A DNA stretch of 64,000 nucleotides from Ilumatobacter sp. (GTDB taxonomy: Bacteria; Actinomycetota; Acidimicrobiia; Acidimicrobiales; Ilumatobacteraceae), in the NCBI GenBank assembly GCA_013002175.1, contig JABDKP010000061.1:1-64000 (forward strand). The letters run 5' to 3'. The notes beneath the pieces are model-generated. The model was not told the origin of the DNA. It did no database searches and saw nothing but the letters and a program-made list of their open reading frames with translations. Below are positions 56,886 to 64,000 of the stretch, piece after piece. Each line of letters starts with the position of its first letter. Position 1 is the first letter of the stretch. The position numbers were made by a program, and so were the translations under genes.

Positions 56886-57854
56886 ATGGACATGAATCCG
56901 CAACGTGTACGCACCGCTGAGTTCAAGACCGTCAAGCGCGGCCTCGACCCCAGTGAGGTCGAAGGGTTTCTGCATGCAGTCGCCGACGAACTCGAGCGCG
57001 CCCAGAACCAGTCGACGGCGATGGAGGCCCGTGCCCGGGCGGCGGTCGCCCGCCTCCAGGAACTGTCCGACGGCGCGTCTGCGCAGGCCGATGAGTCCGA
57101 GAGCGAGTCGATGGCTGCGTCACCCGACCAGTCCGAGACGATCAGTCGCACGCTGCTCCTCGCCCAGCGCACCGCAGACACGACGATCGCCGATGCGAAG
57201 ACAGAGGCCGAACGGATCCGCGGCGAGGCCGGCGATGAGGCGTCGCGCACCCTCGAGTCGACCCGGGACATGGCGTCGTCGCTGCTCGACGAAGCCCGTG
57301 AGGAGGCGCGCAAGGTCGGCGAGGAGGAGCGGGTCGCGCTCAAGAGCGAGGTGGACGCGCTGGCCGCCCGGCGGGACTTCCTCGAGTCCGACGTCGACCA
57401 CATGGAGCAGTTCCTGATCGCCCAGCGGAATCGCCTGCGTGAGGCCGCGAACGAACTGATCGAGCTGACCGAGCGGGTGCCGAGCGGTCTGGGCGAGGTC
57501 CGCCGGCCGCTGCTGTCGGCGTCCGACGACGACGCTGCCGGTGACGCGGACGGCGCCGACGACACCGCAGCCGGAGACGACGAGCCTGCCGACGCGACCG
57601 CGGACGACACCGCGCACGCGGCGGCGGACGAGACGCCGGTCACCGGCGCCCCCGTCAGCAACGCGGCGTGGTCCGCGACCGACTCGGGCGACGGCGGCGA
57701 TGCCGATGCCGCCGATGAAACGGGCGAGGGCGCAGGAGACAGCAGCGACGACCTGTGGCTGCCCGACGATGACGACGATCAACCGGTCGACGCTGGCGCC
57801 GAGGCGGGTGGGGACTCCAAGCGCGGGTTCCGACTGTCCTTCGGCGAGGACTGA
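56886..57854 (+). CDS. DivIVA-domain protein with acidic low-complexity C-terminus
   Basis: MDMNPQRVRTAEFKTVKRGLDPSEVEGFLHAVADELERAQ; coiled coil; C-terminal D/A-rich tail. Confidence 0.9.
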   Translation: MDMNPQRVRTAEFKTVKRGLDPSEVEGFLHAVADELERAQNQSTAMEARARAAVARLQELSDGASAQADESESESMAASPDQSETISRTLLLAQRTADTTIADAKTEAERIRGEAGDEASRTLESTRDMASSLLDEAREEARKVGEEERVALKSEVDALAARRDFLESDVDHMEQFLIAQRNRLREAANELIELTERVPSGLGEVRRPLLSASDDDAAGDADGADDTAAGDDEPADATADDTAHAAADETPVTGAPVSNAAWSATDSGDGGDADAADETGEGAGDSSDDLWLPDDDDDQPVDAGAEAGGDSKRGFRLSFGED

Positions 57855-57897
57855 ATCCGTCGGCGGGCACCCGCGGCCCGCTCGGTAGCATTCCGGT

Positions 57898-60800
57898 GTG
57901 TCCTACCCCGAGGTCGATCCGCAACCCAACTTTCCCCAGCTGGAAGAGCAGATTCTCGCGGGCTGGGCGACGGACGACAGCTTCCGGGCGTCGGTCGAAC
58001 AGCGTGCCGCCGGCGACGAGGGCGACAACGAGTTCGTGTTCTACGACGGCCCACCGTTCGCCAACGGGCTGCCGCACTACGGGCACCTGCTGACCGGCTT
58101 CGTCAAGGACGCGATCCCGCGGTACCAGACGATGCGCGGTCGACGAGTCGAGCGACGCTTCGGGTGGGACTGTCACGGCCTGCCGGCCGAGGTCAAGACC
58201 GAACAGGAGCTCGGCATCTCGGGGCATCCGGCCATCACCGCCTACGGGATCGACCGGTTCAACGCGGCCTGCCGCACGAGCGTGCTCCGGTTCACCGAGG
58301 ACTGGGAGGAGTACGTCACCCGCCAGGCGCGCTGGGTGGACTTCGACAACGACTACAAGACACTCGACAGCACCTACATGGAAAGCGTGATGTGGGCGTT
58401 CAAGACGCTGTGGGACAAGGGCCTGGTCTACGAGGGGTTCCGGGTGCTCGCCTACTGCTGGCGGTGTGAGACGCCGCTGAGCAACACCGAGACCCGGATG
58501 GACGATGCCTATCGGGACCGCCAGGACCCGGCGCTCACCGTCACGTTCCGGCTCGACAGCGGCGAGCACATGGTGGCATGGACGACGACACCGTGGACGC
58601 TGCCGGCCAACCTCGCACTGGCGGTCGGGCCCGACATCGATTATGCGGTGGTCGAGTCGGACGGCGAGCGGTACATCCTGGCCGACGCACTGCTCGGCGC
58701 CCATCAGGCCGAGTTCGGCGATGCGTCGCGCGTCGACACGATCAAGGGCGCCGACCTCGTCGGCCGCCGCTACACGCCGCTGTACGACTTCTTCGCCGAC
58801 GCGTCCGTGCACGGCACCGAGGAGGCATACCGGGTGCTCGCCGCCGACTTCGTTTCGACGGAGGACGGCACGGGCGTCGTCCATCTCGCGCCGGGCTTCG
58901 GCGAGGACGACCAGGTCTCGTGTACCGAGGCGGGCATCCCGACGCTGTGCCCGATGGACGAACACGGGCAGTACACCGCCGAGGTCTCACCGTGGGCCGG
59001 CGTCCACGTGTTCGACGCCAACCCGGCGATCATCCGCGACCTCAAGGCGCGCGGCGCCGTCGTCCGCCACGCCACCTATGACCACTCGTACCCACACTGC
59101 TGGCGTTGCGCACAGCCGCTCGTCTATCGCGCGATCTCGTCGTGGTTCGTCCAGGTCACTGCGTTCCGCGACCGGATGGTCGAGTTGAACCAGGAGATCA
59201 ACTGGCAGCCGACCCACGTCAAGGACGGCAGCTTCGGCAAGTGGCTCGAGAACGCCCGCGACTGGGGGATCAGCCGGAATCGATTCTGGGGGTCGCCGAT
59301 CCCGGTGTGGCGTTCCGACGACCCGGACCATCCCCGCATCGACGTGTACGGCTCGATCGCCGAACTCGAGGCCGACTTCGGCGTCGAGGTCACCGACCTC
59401 CACCGCCCGATGGTCGACGAACTCGTTCGTCCGAATCCCGACGACCCGACCGGCGCATCGATGATGCGTCGCGTTCCGGAGGTGCTCGACTGCTGGTTCG
59501 AGTCGGGCTCGATGCCCTTCGCGCAGGTCCACTACCCGTTCGAGAACGAGGAGTGGTTCGAGCACCACTACCCGGGCGACTTCATCGTCGAGTACATCGG
59601 CCAGACCCGCGGGTGGTTCTACACCCTGCACGTCCTCGCCACCGCGCTGTTCGACCGGCCGGCCTTCGCCAACTGCGTCAGTCACGGCAACGTGCTCGGA
59701 GACGACGGACGCAAGATGTCGAAGAGCCTCAACAACTACCCCGACCCGCGTGAGATGTTCGACACCCATGGCGCTGACGCGATGCGCTGGTACCTGCTGT
59801 CGTCGCCGATCCTGCGCGGGGGAGACGGGATGGTGACCGAGGCCGGCATGCGCGAGACGGTCCGCCACGTCCTGCTGCCGCTGTGGAACTCGTGGTATTT
59901 CCTGACGCTGTATGCGAACGCTGCCGACCACCAGGGCAGACATCGGACCGACTCGACGAACGTGCTCGATCGGTACGTCCTCGCCAAGACGCGTGAGCTG
60001 GTCGTCGACGTGACGGAATCGCTCGACGGGTTCGACCTGTTCGGCGCATGTCAGCAGGTCCGGACGTACCTCGACGTGCTCACCAACTGGTACGTGCGCC
60101 GCAGCCGCGACCGGTTCTGGGCGGGCGATCACGACGCGATCGACACGATGCACACCGTGCTGTCGGTGCTCGTGCGGACGACGGCACCGATGCTGCCGAT
60201 GATCTCCGAAGCGATCCACAACGGCATGGCGGCCGCCGGCGGCGACGCCCCCAGCGTCCATCTCCTCGACTGGCCGACCGCCGACGAACTCCCGGCGGAC
60301 GACGAGCTCGTCGCGTCGATGGACCTCGTTCGCGAGGTGTGCTCCGCGACGCTCTCGGTCCGCAAGGCCCACCAGCGACGGGTTCGGCTGCCGCTGTCGT
60401 CGCTGACGGTGGCGACGCCCGAGGCTGCCCGCCTGGAACCCTTCGCGGGTGTCATCGCCGACGAGGTCAACGTGCGCGACGTCGTGTTGACCGACGATGT
60501 CGCATCCGTGGCGACCGAGCAACTCCAGCTCGTCCCGGCGAAGCTCGGGCCCCGGCTCGGCAAGGACGTGCAACGCGTGATCCAGGCCCACAAGGCCGGC
60601 GACTGGAGCGCACAGGACGGTGCCGTCGTCGTCGGCGGGGTCTCGCTGGAACCCGGCGAGTACACCCTGGAGTTCGTCGCTCGGGACGATCACGCCAGCA
60701 CCGGGCTGGGCACCGCCACCGGGGTGGTCGCGCTCGACATCCACGTGACCGACGAGCTCGAGGTCGAGGGACGGGCGCGCGACCTCGTGCGGCTCGTCCA

Positions 60801-61014
60801 GCAAGCACGCCGCGCGGCCGACCTGCACGTCTCCGATCGGATCGTGCTGTCGATCTCCGCAGCTCAACCGTGGCTCGATGCGGTCGGAGCGCACGAGGAT
60901 CTGATCGCGAGCGAGACCCTGGCGACGAGCGTCGTCACGGAACTCGCCGACGCCGAAGCCGGAGATGATCCGACGATCGTGGTCGAGCGCGCCGACGCCC
61001 CTGCGTTGCAGTAG
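57898..61014 (+). CDS. ileS: Isoleucyl-tRNA synthetase (eukaryotic-like/IleS2-type signature)
   Basis: [77 protein letters not shown]. Confidence 0.96.
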   Translation: MSYPEVDPQPNFPQLEEQILAGWATDDSFRASVEQRAAGDEGDNEFVFYDGPPFANGLPHYGHLLTGFVKDAIPRYQTMRGRRVERRFGWDCHGLPAEVKTEQELGISGHPAITAYGIDRFNAACRTSVLRFTEDWEEYVTRQARWVDFDNDYKTLDSTYMESVMWAFKTLWDKGLVYEGFRVLAYCWRCETPLSNTETRMDDAYRDRQDPALTVTFRLDSGEHMVAWTTTPWTLPANLALAVGPDIDYAVVESDGERYILADALLGAHQAEFGDASRVDTIKGADLVGRRYTPLYDFFADASVHGTEEAYRVLAADFVSTEDGTGVVHLAPGFGEDDQVSCTEAGIPTLCPMDEHGQYTAEVSPWAGVHVFDANPAIIRDLKARGAVVRHATYDHSYPHCWRCAQPLVYRAISSWFVQVTAFRDRMVELNQEINWQPTHVKDGSFGKWLENARDWGISRNRFWGSPIPVWRSDDPDHPRIDVYGSIAELEADFGVEVTDLHRPMVDELVRPNPDDPTGASMMRRVPEVLDCWFESGSMPFAQVHYPFENEEWFEHHYPGDFIVEYIGQTRGWFYTLHVLATALFDRPAFANCVSHGNVLGDDGRKMSKSLNNYPDPREMFDTHGADAMRWYLLSSPILRGGDGMVTEAGMRETVRHVLLPLWNSWYFLTLYANAADHQGRHRTDSTNVLDRYVLAKTRELVVDVTESLDGFDLFGACQQVRTYLDVLTNWYVRRSRDRFWAGDHDAIDTMHTVLSVLVRTTAPMLPMISEAIHNGMAAAGGDAPSVHLLDWPTADELPADDELVASMDLVREVCSATLSVRKAHQRRVRLPLSSLTVATPEAARLEPFAGVIADEVNVRDVVLTDDVASVATEQLQLVPAKLGPRLGKDVQRVIQAHKAGDWSAQDGAVVVGGVSLEPGEYTLEFVARDDHASTGLGTATGVVALDIHVTDELEVEGRARDLVRLVQQARRAADLHVSDRIVLSISAAQPWLDAVGAHEDLIASETLATSVVTELADAEAGDDPTIVVERADAPALQ

Positions 61015-61103
61015 GCCGACGCCGGGCACGGTGGGGTGATGGTGGCCGATCGGACGGGGCTCCGCTAGAGTCCGGCGCTCAATACGCCCGAGAGGAGCGC
61101 AGG

Positions 61104-62171
61104 ATGGCAGCGCCGAAGAAGTCGAGATCCGCGAAGGCCGCACCGGCGAAGAAGACGGCCGCCAAGAAGCCCCCTGCGAAGAAGTCCGCTGCGAAGAAGC
61201 CTGCTGCGAAGAAGCCTGCTGCGAAGAAGTCCGCTGCGAAGAAGTCCGCTGCGAAGAAGCCTGCTGCGAAGAAGCCCGCCGCGAAGAAACCCGCCGCAAA
61301 GAAATCCGCCGCAAAGAAACCCGCCGCAAAGAAATCCGCCGCCACGAAGCCTGCGGCGAAAAAGTCCCCCGCCGAGAAGAAGGCTGCCGTGAAGACCACC
61401 GCCCCCCGGAAATCGACGTCGAAGAAGGCTGCTGCGAAGAAGCCTGTCGCCAAGAAGGCGGCAACGAAGAGGCCTGCGCAGAAGCGGGCCGCCAGGAAGC
61501 CAGCGCCGAGCAAGGCTGTCCCGAAGCGGGCCGCAACCACCAAGACGACGGCGAAGAAGTCCACGGCGAAGAAGTCAGCCGCGAAGAAGGCCGCGACGAC
61601 GAAGCAGGCCGCCGCGAAGACGAAGGCGGCCACTGCGACGGCGACGCCCGCCGTGAAGCAGTCGGTGCCACCTCGTCGCGCGGCCAAGCCGAAGCCGAAG
61701 TCGGTGCTGCCGTCGCTGCTGTCGAACGACGTGCCCGAGAAATTGGAGGTTCCCAAGCCCCGGGGCACGAGCAAGGACGGGATCTCCTACACGAAGGACT
61801 TCGACGTCAAGTTCCTCAAGGCCCAGCGCGATGAACTGCTCGCGCGGCGGGCGGCGGAGCTGGCCCGTGCGACCCGGCTCGAGGACGAGGCAATCAGCCT
61901 GATCGAGGACGGCGAGATGGGTGACGTGCAGTTCGACGACGAGGGTGGCGAGGGCGACACGATGGTCGTCCAGCGTGACCTCGACCGCCTGCTGTCCGGG
62001 CAGGCCCGGCAGACGATCGAGGACATCGACGCGGCCCTCGCACGGATCGAGGACGGGACGTACGGCTACTCGGTCGTGTCGGGACGGCCGATCCCGCGTG
62101 AGCGGCTCGAGGCGATCCCGGAGACCACAGTGCTCGCAGTCGAGAAGATCAGCGGCGCCGGACTCCGCTGA
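61104..62171 (+). CDS. DksA/TraR-like protein with long Lys/Ala/Pro-rich N-terminal domain; zinc-finger cysteines absent
   Basis: KKPAAKKSAAKK repeats (about 200 aa), then KDFDVKFLKAQRDELLARRAAEL...DIDAALARIEDGTYGYSVVSGRPIPRERLEAIPETTVLAVEKI. Confidence 0.85.
   Translation: MAAPKKSRSAKAAPAKKTAAKKPPAKKSAAKKPAAKKPAAKKSAAKKSAAKKPAAKKPAAKKPAAKKSAAKKPAAKKSAATKPAAKKSPAEKKAAVKTTAPRKSTSKKAAAKKPVAKKAATKRPAQKRAARKPAPSKAVPKRAATTKTTAKKSTAKKSAAKKAATTKQAAAKTKAATATATPAVKQSVPPRRAAKPKPKSVLPSLLSNDVPEKLEVPKPRGTSKDGISYTKDFDVKFLKAQRDELLARRAAELARATRLEDEAISLIEDGEMGDVQFDDEGGEGDTMVVQRDLDRLLSGQARQTIEDIDAALARIEDGTYGYSVVSGRPIPRERLEAIPETTVLAVEKISGAGLR
61160..61370. repeat. Tandem 15-nt repeats (gctgcgaagaagYCY-type) encoding KKPAA/KKSAA
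   Basis: Direct reading of near-identical consecutive units. Confidence 0.9.
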
Positions 62172-62193
62172 TCACCGGCTGACGACCACGCTG

Positions 62194-62706
62194 ATGACGA
62201 CGCCCGCACCAGCCGGCTGGCGGGCGCCGGTCGCAGTCGCCGCGGCGGTGGTCGTGGTCGACCAGATCACCAAACACTGGGCGGTCACGGGCCTCGGCGA
62301 CGATCGCGTCATCGACGTCGTGTGGACGCTGCGGTTCAACCTTGCGTTCAACAGCGGGATGGCCTTCAGCCGGGGCACCGGCTTGGGGCCGCTGATCGCC
62401 GTGATCGCAACCGTCGTCATCGTGTGGCTGCTGGTGTCACTGCGCACCGGCTCGGGTCGCCTGTCCAATACGGGGATCGGCCTCGTGATCGGTGGCGCTG
62501 CGGGCAACCTCGTCGACCGCGTCTTCCGCGGTGAGGCATGGTTGCGTGGCGCTGTCGTCGACTTCATCGACTTCCAGTGGTTCCCGATCTTCAACGTGGC
62601 CGACATCGCGATCAACGTCGGTGCGGCCATGCTGATCCTCAACACCGTCGTCGCGGCTCGACGAGCACCGACGGAGGATGCGGCGAGCACAGGGGCCGAA
62701 CGATGA
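62194..62706 (+). CDS. lspA: Lipoprotein signal peptidase
   Basis: VVVVDQITKHWAV...FNLAFNSGMAFS...GGAAGNLVDRVFRG...VVDFIDFQWFPIFNVADIAINVG. Confidence 0.95.
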   Translation: MTTPAPAGWRAPVAVAAAVVVVDQITKHWAVTGLGDDRVIDVVWTLRFNLAFNSGMAFSRGTGLGPLIAVIATVVIVWLLVSLRTGSGRLSNTGIGLVIGGAAGNLVDRVFRGEAWLRGAVVDFIDFQWFPIFNVADIAINVGAAMLILNTVVAARRAPTEDAASTGAER

Positions 62707-62743
62707 TCGTCGAGCCATGATCGTCGAGCCATGATCGTCGAGG
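62703..62743 (+). repeat. Triplicated 14-bp tandem repeat ATGATCGTCGAGCC at the lspA / pseudouridine synthase junction
   Basis: atgatcgtcgagcc atgatcgtcgagcc atgatcgtcgagg, starts at 62703, 62717, 62731. Confidence 0.95.
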
Positions 62744-63648
62744 AGGTGCCGGCCGCGCTCGACGGCGAGCGTCTCGACCGGATCGTCGCGCTGATCGGCG
62801 ACATCAGCCGGGCAGACGCCAGCGCGGTGCTCGCGGCCGGTGGGGTGCTCGTCGACGGCGCGGCTGCACCAAGCGGCAAGGTCCGTCTCGCGGAGGGTCA
62901 GATCGTGTCCGTCGACCCGGCGACGTTCCCCCGCACGCAGCTGCCCGAGGCCGACCCGACCGTCGAGTTCGTCGTCGTCCACGAGGACGACTCGGTGATC
63001 GTCGTCGACAAACCGGCCGGGCTCGTCGTGCACCCGGGTGCGGGCAACCGGACGGGCACGCTCGCCCATGGTCTGCTGGCGCGGTATCCCGACCTCGCCG
63101 GGGTCGGCGACCCGTTGCGCCCCGGTATCGTCCACCGGCTCGACGCCGGCAGTTCGGGGCTGCTCGTCGTCGCCCGCACCGACCGCGCCGCCGAGCACCT
63201 GATCGGACAGTTTGCCGACCACAGCTGCACGCGCCGGTACGTCGCCCTGGTCTGGGGTGTTCCCGAGGCCCCTCACGGGATCATCGACGCGCCGATCGGA
63301 CGCGATCGCGGCGATCCGTTGAAGATGGCGGTCGTCGCCCACGGGCGGTACGCCCGCACCGACTACCGGGTCGTCGGCACGTACTCGGAGCCGGCAGTGG
63401 TGTCACGGCTGGAATGCCGGCTCGAGACCGGCCGGACGCACCAGATCCGGGTCCACCTCGCGTCGATCTCCCACCCGCTCGTCGGCGACCCGGTGTACGG
63501 GCAGCGACGGCCGAATCTCGGCGTCCAGCGACCCTTCCTGCACGCCGCGGAGCTGGCGTTCGACCATCCCGACAGCGGGGACCGCGTCACGTTCCACAGC
63601 CCGCTGGCCGCCGACCTGCAGGCGTGGCTCGACGCAGCGACGCCCTGA
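62731..63648 (+). CDS. RluA/RluD-family pseudouridine synthase
   Basis: S4-like N-terminus, IVVDKPAGLVVHPGAGNRTGTLAHGLL, GIVHRLDAGSSGLLVVARTD, LETGRTHQIRVHLASISHPLVGDPVYG. Confidence 0.94.
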   Translation: MIVEEVPAALDGERLDRIVALIGDISRADASAVLAAGGVLVDGAAAPSGKVRLAEGQIVSVDPATFPRTQLPEADPTVEFVVVHEDDSVIVVDKPAGLVVHPGAGNRTGTLAHGLLARYPDLAGVGDPLRPGIVHRLDAGSSGLLVVARTDRAAEHLIGQFADHSCTRRYVALVWGVPEAPHGIIDAPIGRDRGDPLKMAVVAHGRYARTDYRVVGTYSEPAVVSRLECRLETGRTHQIRVHLASISHPLVGDPVYGQRRPNLGVQRPFLHAAELAFDHPDSGDRVTFHSPLAADLQAWLDAATP

Positions 63649-63670
63649 CCGCGACTGCCGGCGAGCATCG

Positions 63671-64000
63671 TCAGTCGTCTGCGAGCTGTGGCCACGGCGA
63701 CTTGCCGCGGGCGATCTCGGCGACGCCCGCCAGCGAGTAGCCCTCGAGGTGGTGGCGCATGTGCGTCCCGGCCTGGTTCCAGATCTCCAGCAGCACGCAC
63801 TGACCTTCGTGGTCGCACGACCCGTCCTGGTGCGGCTCGCCGAAGTCGCCGACGGTGATCGGCCCGTCGACCGCCGACACGATTTCCGAGAGCATGATCG
63901 ACTCGGGGTCGCGAGCGAGGATGTACCCGCCGCCGACCCCGCGCTTCGAGCGCACCAGTCCGGCTCCCTTCAGCGCGAGCAGGATCTGCTCGAGATACGG
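63671..64000 (-). CDS. Rrf2-family transcriptional regulator (N-terminus beyond window)
   Basis: ...YLEQILLALKGAGLVRSKRGVGGGYILARDPESIMLSEIVSAVDGPI...CDHEGQCVLLEIW; Rrf2 wHTH wing. Confidence 0.88.
   Translation of the reverse strand, partial: PYLEQILLALKGAGLVRSKRGVGGGYILARDPESIMLSEIVSAVDGPITVGDFGEPHQDGSCDHEGQCVLLEIWNQAGTHMRHHLEGYSLAGVAEIARGKSPWPQLADD

Noticed and set aside
58987-61671. 894-aa minus-strand ORF antisense to ileS and the DksA-like gene
   Set aside because: Shadow ORF typical of high-GC DNA; plus strand encodes textbook IleRS with HYGH and KMSKS motifs; antisense translation is Arg/Val/Asp-rich without domain signatures
61079-61774. 231-aa minus-strand ORF of FFAAGFFAADFF repeats resembling a membrane protein
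   Set aside because: Mirror of the Lys/Ala repeat coding region on the plus strand; hydrophobicity is a by-product of aag/gcg repeats read in reverse
1-64000. Defence island, prophage, integrative element or secondary-metabolite cluster
   Set aside because: No integrase, transposase, toxin-antitoxin, restriction-modification, Cas, NRPS or PKS signatures seen; content is core metabolism and cell division

Overview
High-GC actinobacterial chromosome segment; gene content and order suggest an Acidimicrobiia/Ilumatobacter-like lineage (inference from protein content only). About 60 protein-coding genes are densely packed, often with 4-bp ATGA/GTGA overlaps. I saw no tRNA, rRNA, CRISPR array, prophage or transposase. 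Main blocks: (1) a collagen-like/exported repeat protein and two exported ferritin-like proteins; (2) a glycerol-3-phosphate operon (glpD, AGPS-like flavoprotein, small membrane protein, FGGY kinase) and a separate glpK; (3) an ECF sigma factor with an acidic membrane-anchored partner, and a WhiB; (4) trpD, thrB, exonuclease/GIY-YIG fusion, NYN protein, queG, GT4, ROK kinase, ppa, aminotransferase, pfk; (5) an MtrAB/LpqB-like signalling module, IMPase and dinB; (6) a MoxR-DUF58-transglutaminase operon; (7) a complete dcw division/cell-wall cluster (mraZ to divIVA) lacking murF, followed by ileS, a DksA/TraR-like protein, lspA, an RluD-family synthase and an Rrf2 regulator. Most notable signals: a recurrent TANNNT hexamer 5-8 nt before the start codon of at least 16 genes (leaderless transcription grammar); a helically phased TGGGG array around the mraZ promoter; a Lys/Ala-repeat DksA/TraR-like protein that has lost all four zinc-finger cysteines; a 14-bp tandem triplication creating chained ATGA mini-ORFs between lspA and the pseudouridine synthase gene; and oppositely charged long cytoplasmic tails on FtsI and FtsQ/DivIVA. 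All calls come from reading sequence and translations; no database search was run.
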